Assembly (NCBI GenBank): GCA_016946835.1
Contig: JACVTC010000468.1
Coordinates: 1 to 25,322, forward strand
DNA from: Neocallimastix lanati (nom. inval.)
Taxonomy: Eukaryota; Neocallimastigomycota; Neocallimastigomycetes; Neocallimastigales; Neocallimastigaceae
Length of the DNA: 25,322 nt
Direction: 5' to 3'
Below, one piece after another: positions 18,301 to 25,322 of this stretch. Made by a program: the position numbers and the translations under genes. Below the pieces are notes generated by a model. That model saw only the letters and a list, made by a program, of their open reading frames with translations. It was not told where the DNA came from and did not search any database. How positions within the stretch are numbered: position 1 is the first letter of the stretch; every line of letters begins with the position of its first letter.

Positions 18301-21280
18301 AAACTAGATTTCCGTTTTCCTGTAATATTAAACTAAATCTACCATTAATAGATTTTAAACCCTGATTAGATAATAAAATGTTATTACAGCCACCATAAAT
18401 TAAAGTGTTTCCAATAAATTTAATGTTCGATGGCATAGTTAAATATGAATAATTCTTATCTTCGTATATTTTGGGTATTTTCGAAGTAATGTCTGGATTA
18501 CTGAATGGATATCCATATTTAACTGGTAAATAATATCCCTCCTTGTCTAATTTATCACTTGATGAAGTTCCTTCGGCTCTGAATTCCCAAATAGGTGCTC
18601 CTGTTGGATCATATAAAGTTAAACCCTCATAATCATCGGAATTATAATTATTGTATTTTTTTAAAGTTAGGTATGAAGTTTCATATCCTATATTATTGCC
18701 ATTCCACCCAACTATAAGATTTTGATGCTCTGGTCTAACACTTGACCATACAACAACATCTTTTATTTTAAAATTAGATACATCAGCAATATATGGTGTG
18801 TTTGCTCTTGCAATCAATGTTCGGCATTGAGTACTACAGTTAAATTCTTTATTTAATAAATTACAATCAGAAGTAAACAAAAAAGAATCAAAACTAGAAT
18901 TATCGGTTTGCATATTAATACATTTAGTATATTTTTCACAATCACATTTAGCATGAATTTCTTCGTTATTTTTATTTATAACATCTAATTCGTCCTTATT
19001 CTTACTACATATGTATTCAATTTCTTCTTCACTGTATGAGTAATTAAATTGTTCTTTGCTTCCGCAAATATTTTCTATATAAATGTAGTCAAGTAAATCT
19101 TCATTGGTTTCTTCTAAATAATTTTCAAATTCATCGGCTTTCTCATCGCGACTATTACAAAATTCAAAAATTAATTTACATTCCTCTTGACCTCTATTAA
19201 TAAAAAGAGAATATGTTAATTCATCTTTATTAAGATGATCTATATATTTATTTGTATTTCCTTTTTTTGGAATGTCTGTAGTATTTGGCTTAAGAATTGG
19301 TTCTGGTATTTCCATAATAGTATCATTAAAGAATGGAGCATTAGGATCTTCTTTATACCTTGATTTTTCAGATTCAAATTCCTCTGCATAACTTCCAACT
19401 GGTAAAAATAAAGTCTCATCATCTAGAAACATTTCAAGATGATTTTTAGATGATATTCTGAATTTACAATTATTACTAATATTACTAGTTTCTGTATCAT
19501 ACAATTTATTATTTCCATAATAATATACCATACTTCCACCTTCATTCGTAAGTTTTCTCATATAGAATTGGGAATTTTTTTCAGTAGGATCTCTATCAGT
19601 TATCTGTTCTTTATTAGGAGTTAATACCATTCCTGGAATCATCACAGGATTATAAGTTTTAACACTACCATTAATTAATTCTTTAGCTTGCTCAAAAAAA
19701 TTATATTCTCTTTTAAATTGTGAATTATCCGAATCTAAAACACATGCAGTTAATATTTGACCATCACCTTTTAAATTCATAGGATCTATATCGGTTTGAT
19801 TTAGTATTTCTCGGTATCTATTTATTGCATTAAAATCAACATCAATATTAATGATACTTCTTGTATTTCTTTCATAATTTTTATTTTCATCTCTATCATA
19901 ACAAGAAGTAATCTGAATATGACGTTTAATTTTTTTATAAATTGCAATTTCACATGGATGTCCAGTCCCTAAACCTGATATGCTTTCTTCTACACTAAAT
20001 GATGCTGATGTCGAATTACTAAATTGAACACTAGTATCCTCTCCATAAGTAACCGAATGTTCAGATGTTTCACTATTCCCGGTTGTCATTCCTATTTCTC
20101 TTGTTTTTGAACTTTCTTCGGTCTCCCCAGTGGTAGAAGATCTTTCAACTGAGTTAGAAACTGTTCTACTTCCTCCATTTGAATTTGTCAACGATTCGCT
20201 AGTAGAAATAGAATCACTTAAACCTTTAGAACCTCCTGTAGAATCAGATTGTCCTACGGTACGATCTGTTGAAGTTCCTGATGTTGTACTGGAACTACCC
20301 CCTCTATCATTAGTGGTACTACTGTTAACTTCACTAGAAGTACCTTTACTTGTAGATGTTTCATGAGTGTAACTTCCATTAACTCCAATTCCAAATGCTC
20401 CAATACTACCTCCTCCACCAACTGAATCGGCTTTTGTTTCATCTGTTGTAGTAGTAGTAGAAGAACCTGATGTACTACTGTTGTTCCAATTAGTACCATT
20501 TTCTTGGGAGCTATTTGTGCCGGATGTATCGCTAGAGTTTCTTTCATTGTTCCAATTCGTTTCGCTATGCTGTTCGTTTGTTTTTGTTATATCTTTGGCA
20601 AAGCTACTATCCCAAGTTTCACCTGATTCATTTGAATTGGATTTGGATAAAGTTTCTTCTACTACTTTTGAAATAGAATCAGAAAAAGAATTAGAATCGG
20701 TATGGTCAACATGATTCTCAATGGTAACTCCTTCAGTATTACTATATGATTTTTGTACAGATATACTGTAAGATTTATCAAACGAAACACTAAATGTTTC
20801 GGATAATGAGTTTTTAGAATCAACCGCTTTTGTAGAAACTTGAACTAGTTTCCATCCTTCCCTTACATTTGAATTTTTAATTCCAGTTAATTCTTCACTA
20901 TATGGATTACCTTCAGCGCTTTCACTTGTCAATAAATTACATCTTCTATTACCTTCTTTCAAATCAAACAATTCTTTCAACGTTTCTTCTCTTTTAAACT
21001 TTGTAAAATTTTCTAAGGGTTCTACTTTATTCACTTTTACACCGTATATATTGATTAATCCATTATTACTATAACAATTACCAAAATAAGTATTATAAGG
21101 ATCAGTGATATAACCTTTTCTTTTTAATGAAATAAAAATTTCATTTATATCAGTTAATTCTTTATTAAAATATCTTCTAGTTCCACGTTTATCGTAAACA
21201 CATAACTCTGAACTTACAATTGTAAATAACGTTATGCTAATTATTAAAATTTTTTTTATCATTATTATATATAAATTCAT
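12365..21280 (-). CDS. Giant secreted multidomain lectin-like protein (2,971 codons, no intron)
   Basis: One open frame of 2,971 residues; I know no protein with this whole architecture. The first ATG is at 21280, but an ATG six codons later (21262) begins a better signal peptide (MIKKILIISITLFTIVSS) and may be the true start. In order: a Cys-containing N-terminal domain (25-145); a Ser/Thr-rich beta-type segment (about 155-435) with a Gly-rich centre (GGGGSIGAFGIGVNG, 288-302); a Cys-rich part with ten cysteines at 701-819; a bulb-type lectin-like region (about 835-1080; Q-x-N-x-N-x-V at 987-993 where the sugar-binding motif has Q-x-D-x-N-x-V); a pentapeptide repeat (1217-1266); a basic stretch with four Lys-Arg pairs (1488-1509); an acidic 12-residue repeat (1513-1584); ten degenerate two-cysteine modules (about 1620-2800); a Pro/Thr hinge (2801-2817); and a C-terminal domain like that of the protease gene. 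TATAAG lies about 112 bases upstream (21392-21397). The gene is convergent with the DUF4832 gene. Surface attachment or attack on other cells is plausible but unproven. Confidence 0.9.
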   Translation of the reverse strand: MNLYIIMIKKILIISITLFTIVSSELCVYDKRGTRRYFNKELTDINEIFISLKRKGYITDPYNTYFGNCYSNNGLINIYGVKVNKVEPLENFTKFKREETLKELFDLKEGNRRCNLLTSESAEGNPYSEELTGIKNSNVREGWKLVQVSTKAVDSKNSLSETFSVSFDKSYSISVQKSYSNTEGVTIENHVDHTDSNSFSDSISKVVEETLSKSNSNESGETWDSSFAKDITKTNEQHSETNWNNERNSSDTSGTNSSQENGTNWNNSSTSGSSTTTTTDETKADSVGGGGSIGAFGIGVNGSYTHETSTSKGTSSEVNSSTTNDRGGSSSTTSGTSTDRTVGQSDSTGGSKGLSDSISTSESLTNSNGGSRTVSNSVERSSTTGETEESSKTREIGMTTGNSETSEHSVTYGEDTSVQFSNSTSASFSVEESISGLGTGHPCEIAIYKKIKRHIQITSCYDRDENKNYERNTRSIINIDVDFNAINRYREILNQTDIDPMNLKGDGQILTACVLDSDNSQFKREYNFFEQAKELINGSVKTYNPVMIPGMVLTPNKEQITDRDPTEKNSQFYMRKLTNEGGSMVYYYGNNKLYDTETSNISNNCKFRISSKNHLEMFLDDETLFLPVGSYAEEFESEKSRYKEDPNAPFFNDTIMEIPEPILKPNTTDIPKKGNTNKYIDHLNKDELTYSLFINRGQEECKLIFEFCNSRDEKADEFENYLEETNEDLLDYIYIENICGSKEQFNYSYSEEEIEYICSKNKDELDVINKNNEEIHAKCDCEKYTKCINMQTDNSSFDSFLFTSDCNLLNKEFNCSTQCRTLIARANTPYIADVSNFKIKDVVVWSSVRPEHQNLIVGWNGNNIGYETSYLTLKKYNNYNSDDYEGLTLYDPTGAPIWEFRAEGTSSSDKLDKEGYYLPVKYGYPFSNPDITSKIPKIYEDKNYSYLTMPSNIKFIGNTLIYGGCNNILLSNQGLKSINGRFSLILQENGNLVFKDNKVTIWESKTANLWHGVGPYKLIVGNDGIMRILNKFDYIMMSTNNNPDKENDHKYRYYRLQVLNAGTFRIINENGEEMWNMWSHAPYHEFNVYYEEEFYDSCKSTARNPNLPVITTIDEKSSIIRVGEQLVNRFNKEQFIEYKKKSIIESRKFEKAIKNKNSETSDSGKKKNPFEIEGNNNADLKDGEIFNNNSYLFNNDDLNTDSPTAFLIDDLFNNDRFGDNPFGDNSFGDNPFGDNPFEDDPIDNNPIDDDPIDDEPIDDDPVDDDPLETDYADISVDIESLINSKDYIYDLNNNFYSSARLPLTSFHLKYQNLFRKYEVVDDETIKIHEDFYDLKPITDRDSRIVYGQLTNRGVFNIYDGNNNVLFTTGIRGDDVCTDSKKCFYFMYITPDTDGYVKIMERVYKKDESYDDKLVWAFPPNKKMTELRSDREDDFLKNLESLIYRNSTNPDKDCLNEMSETSNNSEVTENTISKKKEDDNINVRSTIAKRNKRNIHRNKNKRSEVKIQKRDEDEDEEVIEDENGMEDEDVIDDEGGMEDEDVIDDEGGMEDEDVIDDDDGMQYEDVIDDDDGMQYEDVIDDDDDENDGKNDNRNNNRNDNGNDTKKDNQNENNNGKNDSKCNNVINEFSCMTLRSKGVYLYGDSEPFYNYTINTESKLRLDKETGLLTIDGIQIIHLDYPAATPTKIRCEMIDDMYGVALYDRFGVKIWEYPSKIRYYMNNKYPHDTMVVDRSIYYYNNNTRKNEACLDFKKDGLYNGETKITLDIDKETAGRSLYLNKTHIYMQDIHDKIISKSIIKLYNPENHDVKLYCKDKDTIVVADEITNNIVWSYPKKQYTLLSSNTEYNELRPDQQLIYPEESVNNFCLEVKGNNITSIDYPNMLSYDKPNIIEYLGVTNKGVFVHFGNNRKIDLLNNYYGELKNELDNLNEAENANDFNKSQENKEGIYSIKCEKLFGKVKASVYYNDTFLTTLPPYDKKYIINSTSLLYYGEKLYNEDTKEECLIFDDNKLYTRYLNKTIFDSKNTLKRELLNSEYIKIEEKSLLLNNDVALATVQNISGKKKIYGKCMFYHGGNKFVLYSDDYEKVMMEFPSISNKDILQDDDIIYDDLYVDLNASPQEKCIRIGTVNEDKENQSVNAKDEKIGLFFYKETVPFTNITVPSIPYNNTLRFNQENGVLLLNEVDILSKQFTKDLSLKCEKEYGTLYAIIRNSENEEQWRYPSFNKKSSISYKNDEKLETGEYLYDDHNNECFKLSEYGIIIDGELKYKACDNRNVKTCSYTRYLYIDKTKGTDVYMVNFFEDHNKIETILEIKTKSKNINLRCDKSLGLYIIDDDKNILYKSKTQIFNNTNLFTNKNNSVLQVGDQIQTDDKTNCAYIDNELNLVVGDKKFPNANEIKISNKYPPVTIGSTILFEEITNKTLPEHMSLRCKREETETLLVLYDDDNDFIIDEIMNKCRKHKLYVTNEHHNNYICIDDPLKNSYEDMCLLYNKDHKIIDSNQRILFSGYKNRNLISNNLYLDTATGNLIAKDRTEDITLLAINRKNVKMECGKYDEVLITDRNKNDELIWMHRPYLNCENGLELESSDCKSIYKYEKVGNFEINEKSFGKYYKDDIIKLSLNEDGELIANDNKIIIKDEWNVKNKYNYILNCDEDYNCKFINTYNDEIIDYLDKNHVAKSTINPTEKIGMGEKLLCKNVSLVLTNKGLIYRNHKKKVETDFMGELNDIATSDSAVISYAGFDSDYNFKLYYKDQYQPLNLISFKDISGNPSKNKYIRVSCEEDKLEFYEMYKNKKYVYYSFSYPPEPTKTTKKTPTPTPKQSYSEYTFKGVIGNEYYLGVPSLSNISKIEILSSKHNPYFTWIFDSTSSPSFMYLANSKNGKLGKKSNYCLDINDPYISIVNCANAKHKFKYGGGEYSSVLYVYSKNSNGSYVNTNKCIRYTDRPKFESCEDPSDGKYPGFRWVKNSVGTYKEN
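12881..16423 (-). repeat. Ten degenerate protein modules of about 120 residues
   Basis: Residues about 1620-2800 of the giant protein repeat a pattern of a first Cys (usually [EN]-x-C-[LI]), a 'glyx-G' turn, then a second Cys in a strand of type [LIV]-x-[LIM]-x-C, followed 15-20 residues later by an aromatic/Pro end such as IWEYP, VWSYP or QWRYP. The cysteine pairs are 1629/1688, 1746/1810, 1864/1950, 2001/2066, 2120/2196, 2249/2321, 2373/2428, 2472/2548, 2586/2649 and 2693/2777. The second cysteines are 101-140 residues apart. The pattern resembles repeated strand-turn units of bulb-type lectins, but this is not certain. Confidence 0.7.
16529..16744 (-). repeat. Six 36-base tandem repeats coding an acidic 12-mer
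   Basis: Codes for residues 1513-1584 of the giant protein: six units of consensus EDEDVIDDEGGM. Later units change to QYEDVIDDDDGM. The unit is strongly acidic and directly follows the Lys-Arg cluster. The long open frames on the plus strand here are by-products of this repeat. Confidence 0.92.
17483..17632 (-). repeat. Ten 15-base tandem repeats coding FGDNP/IDDDP
   Basis: Codes for residues 1217-1266 of the giant protein as ten pentapeptides ending in Pro (one ends in Ser). The first five begin with Phe (FGDNP type), the next four with Ile (IDDDP type) and the last with Val. It is an acidic, extended linker between the lectin-like region and the middle of the protein. Asp-rich repeats can bind calcium, but no EF-hand or RTX motif is formed. 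Confidence 0.9.
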
Positions 21281-21430
21281 ACATATAATCTTACTTTAAA
21301 TAAAGTTTTATAAATTATATTTACAATTTTTTTCTACATTAATTCTTATTTCTTTTAATATAATTAAAAGAATTACTTATTTTTGGTATTTCTTATAGCT
21401 TATTTTTTTTATTTTTTATATTTTTATTAC

Positions 21431-21477
21431 TATTTTTATTTTTATTTTTATTTTTATTTTTATTTTTATTTTTATTT
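21431..21477 (+). repeat. TATTTT hexamer array, about eight copies
   Basis: Simple hexamer repeat about 150 bases upstream of the giant gene's start. The 65-codon Phe/Tyr-only frame it creates on the plus strand is not a gene. Confidence 0.9.
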
Positions 21478-22114
21478 CAAGTATTTTATTATAAATACTT
21501 ATTTTTATTTTTTGTTTATTTTATTCTTCTTATTCTATATATTTTTTCAAAGTATTTTTTTTAATTTTTCATTTTATTAATAAAATTGATAGCAATATTT
21601 TATTATATAATATATATTATGTTAATTATATAATAAAAAATATTCAAATTTTATACGAAATAATTCTTATTAATATTAAAAATTTAGAATTTTTAATAAT
21701 AATTAATTAAATATTTAAATACTAAATTAATAATTATTTATATAATTAAATCTATTTAATTTTTATACGCCACAATTTTTTTTTATTTTTGTTATTTTGT
21801 ATTTTGTATTTTATTTTTTATAAAAAAAAAAAATCATTTTAATAATAAAAAAAAAAAACTAAATTTGATTTGTAAAAATTCTTGAAATAAATTAAAATAT
21901 ACGATATTTAAATGGTAATTTTTTAAAAAAAATACTTTTTGCTTGTGTACATATACATATATATTTAAATAGAATATAAATAATTGATCTAATAATTAAT
22001 TTATTATTAAATAAATTAATAGATTTTTATTTTGTTACACAATTAATTTTATAAAATTTAAAATATAATTATTTTATTTTTAAAAAATAAAAAAAAAAAA
22101 ATTAAATATTATCC

Positions 22115-22231
22115 ATGATTAATAAAATCCGCTTTATATACAAAAATGTTAAGGTAAATTATTCTTTAAATTTTTATATTAAAATTATTTTTTCAATATA
22201 TATATTTAATAGATATAAATATTAATTAATA
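22115..22231 (+). other. Short frame or candidate first exon
   Basis: An ATG at 22115 opens a 38-codon frame. Its first 13 codons (MINKIRFIYKNVK) use unusual G/C for this desert and end in AAG followed by GTAAAT, which resembles a 5' splice site. No downstream exon is recognised within 1.9 kb. It may be chance. Confidence 0.12.
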
Positions 22232-22330
22232 TATATACTAAAAACGATTTATATATTTAGTTTTTAATAATAAAATTTATTTAATAATTTTAATATTTTG
22301 GTAATTACAAAATTTTACATTTATATATAT

Positions 22331-22430
22331 ATTAATTGTGGCTTATTAATAATAGAAAGGAAATATTTTGCATGTATTTAATAATGTATTTCAAAATACA
22401 ATGAACTTAATATTTCCACAACGAATTAAT
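22331..22430. repeat. Imperfect inverted repeat
   Basis: The right arm (22409-22430, AATATTTCCACAACGAATTAAT) is the reverse complement of two left pieces, ATTAATTGTGG at 22331-22341 and GGAAATATT at 22359-22367, which are split by 17 extra bases. A small palindrome (GTATTTCAAAATAC, 22386-22399) lies in the loop. It could be a decayed hairpin element. Confidence 0.4.
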
Positions 22431-22566
22431 TTAATTTATTTAATATATTTCGATTTATTTTCTTTGTATTGCAACTTATATACAATATATTATGTATATT
22501 TTTTAAAATAAATCATAAATATATATTTATGATATTCAAAATTCTTTTAATATTTGTATTAAATAT

Positions 22567-22647
22567 TATAAAACAATCTAATGGCGTTTTTATCATATTC
22601 TAATTTCTTTTAATATGTAGTAATACATATAAAACAATCTAATGGCG
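22567..22647 (+). repeat. Pair of 20-base direct repeats
   Basis: TATAAAACAATCTAATGGCG occurs at 22567-22586 and again at 22628-22647, 61 bases apart. Similarity continues at a lower level for about 24 bases after each copy. The GGCG core is striking in DNA with almost no G or C. It could be a small local duplication or a paired protein-binding site. Confidence 0.8.
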
Positions 22648-22896
22648 CTTTTATTAGAATCTAGATTACTTAAAATTTTTTAATAAAAATTAAACTTTTT
22701 ATTCTTTATAGTATTCTATATAAATAAACATTAATATAGTTAAATTAAATTTTTAGAAAGTAAATCTTTATTTTGATTTTCTTTTTATGCGGTTATTTAT
22801 ATTAATTTATTTTATTTTTTAATATCATTAATATATCTAATTTCGAGAAAATTTTAATATATTAATTTTAAATATTATAAATATGTTTCTGTATAA

Positions 22897-22921
22897 ATAT
22901 TAGTGTATTTTACACTAATAT
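22897..22921. repeat. Perfect hairpin, 11-bp stem
   Basis: ATATTAGTGTA and its exact reverse complement TACACTAATAT are separated by TTT. A weaker 7-bp hairpin with the same TTAGTGTA core lies at 23383-23399. No U-tract or gene end is next to it, so a terminator role is not supported. Confidence 0.6.
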
Positions 22922-23047
22922 CTTAATTTTTAGTTTATTTTAATTTAATAAATAAATTTTATATAGACATATATATTAATTTTATGATTTTAATTTAAAA
23001 TACTTTTGTACAATTTCTTTTCTACTGGATTTATTTTTCTATATTAC

Positions 23048-23234
23048 ACATTATAATCCCTTTTTTTTAAAAATTTTTTTTCTATTAATTTCTTTTTTAT
23101 TTTATTTCTTTTTTTTTTTATTTTATACATTATTATTTCTTTTTTTTTAAAAAAATTTTTTTTATTAATTCATTTTCTATTTTAATTTTATTTTTTACAG
23201 TTTATATTGTAATTTTTTTTAAAAAAAAAAAAAA
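23048..23234. repeat. Degenerate repeats of about 70-80 bases
   Basis: Units beginning ACATTAT (23048 and 23127) and ACAGTTTAT (about 23197) each continue into a T8-10/A5-14 switch, and the first two then go on with a TTTTTTT(C)TATTAATT segment. Two clear copies and one partial. Probably an old tandem duplication in low-complexity DNA. Confidence 0.45.
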
Positions 23235-24188
23235 TCTATTTAATTTAAATTTAACCTTGATTTATACGTAGTATCAATTTTATTAAAAATATATATATTA
23301 TTTTAATTTTTTCTTTTCATTAATATTTAAAATAAATAATTATATTTTAACAATTTAAGTTAAATAATGATATAATATTATATAGTTTAGTGTAAACTAA
23401 TATAGTTACACACAAATATTTTTTTTAAAAAATTATTTATATTAAATATAACGAAATTATTAATTTTAGATTTAGAATATTCTATATTATTACATATTTA
23501 TACTTTTATTATGATTATGATTAAATATTATTTATTATTATTTTATTATTGATTATTTCAAGTAACTTTAAAATAAAAACAAAATTAAAAAGTCATATTA
23601 AACTAAATATAATTACATATTATTAATTAATTTTTTAATTATTTTATATAATAATATTTAATATTAAAATATAACCTTATTATATATAAAATTAAATGTT
23701 TTTACAAATATTTTTAATTTAGATTTCATTTTATAAAACAATATTTAATGAATGTTTTATATAATAATCAAAATATATTTATTATTTATATTTATTTATA
23801 ATATTTTAAATAAATAAATATTTAAAAATATAATTTTACAATATGATTATTATTTTTTTATTAAAATATTTTTATATAAATTTTATTATAATCAATAAAA
23901 TATATATATGCTAAATATATTTTAAATATATAATTTAAATATTTTTAATAAATCTTTAAAATTTATAAAATAAGTTTATACATATTTAAAATTTAAATAT
24001 ATTTATTAATATTTACTAATAATAATTATTATTATATATAATTAAAAAAAAAAAATTATTATTCATAAATTTAATAATAATAAAAAAAAAAAAATTTTTT
24101 ATTGCAAATATTAAATTTAATATTTTCGAAACACTTAAAATTTAATAAAATTAAAAATATATCAATTTTTTTAGATTTTAGTTTTTAG

Positions 24189-25322
24189 TTAACTAGATTT
24201 TGTTTTCCTACAACCAGGTTTATTAGGCTTACATGGCTTAGAGTTACCTCCACTACCACTACCAGCGCCAGATATATTATCAATCGTATTTTTTAATTTT
24301 TGACTTATTTCATCAAGCTTATTAACTACATTTTCATTATTATTATTAACTTTATTCATTTTCAATTTCTTTTTTGCTTTTTTATCTTTATAAATGGCAT
24401 ATATTAGTCCACCTAAATCATTACAATTTCTCATATACTGGTCTAAAAATGACTCGGTTTCATCATCTACTTCTGGTAGTTTTCCCCCTCCTTCAGATAT
24501 TGTCTTAATAGTGTTTTGTAATTCTTGGCTTAAAGAGAGCAAACTTTCAAATAAATCCTTGTTGATTTCAATTTTTTCATTTTCATCTCTTTTTATTAAT
24601 GATTTATCATTAAATTCTTTAGAATAGGTTATTAAAACTTTTTGAGCAAAAATTACTTTATTTATATTATTGTTGGTTTCATCAGATGAAAAATAATCGC
24701 TATTTATTAGCGTTTGGTTATTAAAAATTTTATTGTATTCTGATTTTAAAGTTTTATTATTTTTTATAATATCCATAAATTCATCGTAATCCTTTATTTT
24801 TTCTATATATTCATTTACGCCATAATTGATAAAATAATATGGAATACTATTCGTATCTATCATTCTTTCACTTGTATAGGAATAAATGTCCGGATCAATT
24901 ACCGAAAGATAATTATCAGTATTTGTACTATTCTCTTGATTACTATTATCTTCATTATCATCATTAATACCATTGCTATTGTTATCATTGTTATTATCAT
25001 CATTTATATTATATCTATATATTGAATAAACTTTTTGATACATTATAATATTATCAATAAAATACTTGTAAAGTATATTTTTGATTATATAGTTATGATT
25101 AAATATATCATTTACTCTTGACATATAGATATTTTTTACATTATCTATTTCGTTGGTATCACAGCTGAATTGATAAACATTTTTATCTATAAAATTATCA
25201 AACAAAATATTTTATTTTCTTGTAAAATAGTATCCATATCAGTATTTAAATCATATGTTTTATACAATTCTGTTTTAATATTATTATAATATTATCGATA
25301 TCATTTTAAAGTTACCAAAATC
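24189..25322 (-). CDS. Unrecognised protein, 3' part; frame broken near right edge
   Basis: The main frame runs from 25205 (TTG, just after a stop at 25214-25212) to a stop at 24189. I do not recognise the family. The visible 338 codons show an N-terminal part with Tyr/Ile-rich helices (about 10-65), an Asn/Asp low-complexity stretch (66-98), a Lys-Arg pair at 205-206, two possible helices around 215-235 and 250-285, an Asn-rich coil segment (283-312) and a Gly/Ser tail ending in PCKPNKPGC plus a basic end. Upstream of 25205, coding-like peptide continues in other frames: TELYKTYDLNTDMDTILQ (about 25274-25221), NDIDNIIIILK (about 25303-25275) and DFGNFK at the edge. Each switch needs one more base in a four-base homopolymer (25204-25207, 25273-25276, 25304-25307). 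Likely causes are sequence error near a contig end or real decay. The N-terminus lies outside the window. Confidence 0.6.

Larger units (their letters stand above)
21281..24188. other. Intergenic AT desert
   Basis: About 2.9 kb between two minus-strand genes. It includes a TATTTT array (21431-21477), a pair of 20-base direct repeats (22567, 22628), an imperfect inverted repeat (22331-22430), a perfect short hairpin (22897-22921) and degenerate T8/A repeats (23048-23234). A 38-codon plus-strand frame at 22115 is noted separately. The rest is featureless A/T. Confidence 0.65.

Noticed and set aside
20130-20714. Plus-strand frames opposite the Ser/Thr-rich segment
   Set aside because: Antisense by-products of Ser/Thr codon usage inside a well-supported 2,971-codon gene.
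21383-21580. 65-codon plus-strand frame of Phe/Tyr residues
   Set aside because: Produced by the TATTTT hexamer array; pure low complexity.
22897-22921. Perfect hairpin as a transcription terminator
   Set aside because: It is not near a gene end and the organism is eukaryotic, where such terminators are not used by protein genes.

Overview
The window looks like nuclear DNA of a eukaryote with an extremely AT-rich genome, most likely an anaerobic gut fungus (Neocallimastigomycota). Intergenic DNA is almost pure A/T, with homopolymers and short tandem repeats. Gene bodies are clearly richer in G+C, long and apparently intronless. The products are secreted multidomain proteins with hevein-type chitin-binding modules (CBM18), ricin-type and bulb-type lectin modules, Thr-rich linkers and Asn/Asp/Lys-rich low complexity. 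No rRNA, tRNA, CRISPR array or transposase was recognised. The organism call is inference; Dictyostelium-like AT-rich genomes are the main alternative, but the CBM18-rich secretome fits gut fungi better.

Layout, left to right: (1) positions 1-85, minus strand: the first 28 codons of a secreted protein that runs off the left edge. (2) An AT desert shared by two divergent genes, with a TATA-like element (1283), a possible 5'UTR intron and a 40-base poly(A) run just before the next start codon. (3) 1625-4690, plus: a secreted subtilisin-type protease with two CBM18 modules and a Cys-containing C-terminal domain. (4) 6350-9577, plus: a secreted protein with a ricin-type trefoil, a six-residue tandem repeat, one CBM18, and a DUF4874/DUF4832 region split by an acidic insert of about 200 residues. 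(5) A 2.8 kb desert holding a degenerate coding-like island (about 10628-11057). (6) 12365-21280, minus: one uninterrupted 2,971-codon frame for a giant secreted protein. (7) A 2.9 kb desert with a few direct and inverted repeats. (8) 24189 to the right edge, minus: the 3' part of an unrecognised gene whose last 120 bases need three one-base corrections, all in four-base homopolymers.

The most unusual object is the giant minus-strand protein. In order it has a signal peptide, a long Ser/Thr-rich beta-type segment with a Gly-rich centre (loosely like the insertion region of aerolysin-type proteins), a Cys-rich stretch, a bulb-lectin-like region, two acidic tandem-repeat tracts, a cluster of four Lys-Arg sites, ten degenerate modules of about 120 residues each carrying two cysteines, a Pro/Thr hinge and a C-terminal domain that resembles the one on the neighbouring protease. 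Genes 3 and 4 also share a nearly identical CBM18-plus-linker block. The locus therefore looks like a cluster of secreted glycan-binding proteins built by local module exchange. A joint function (cell-wall remodelling, attachment to plant or microbial surfaces, or attack on other microbes) is plausible but not shown by the sequence.
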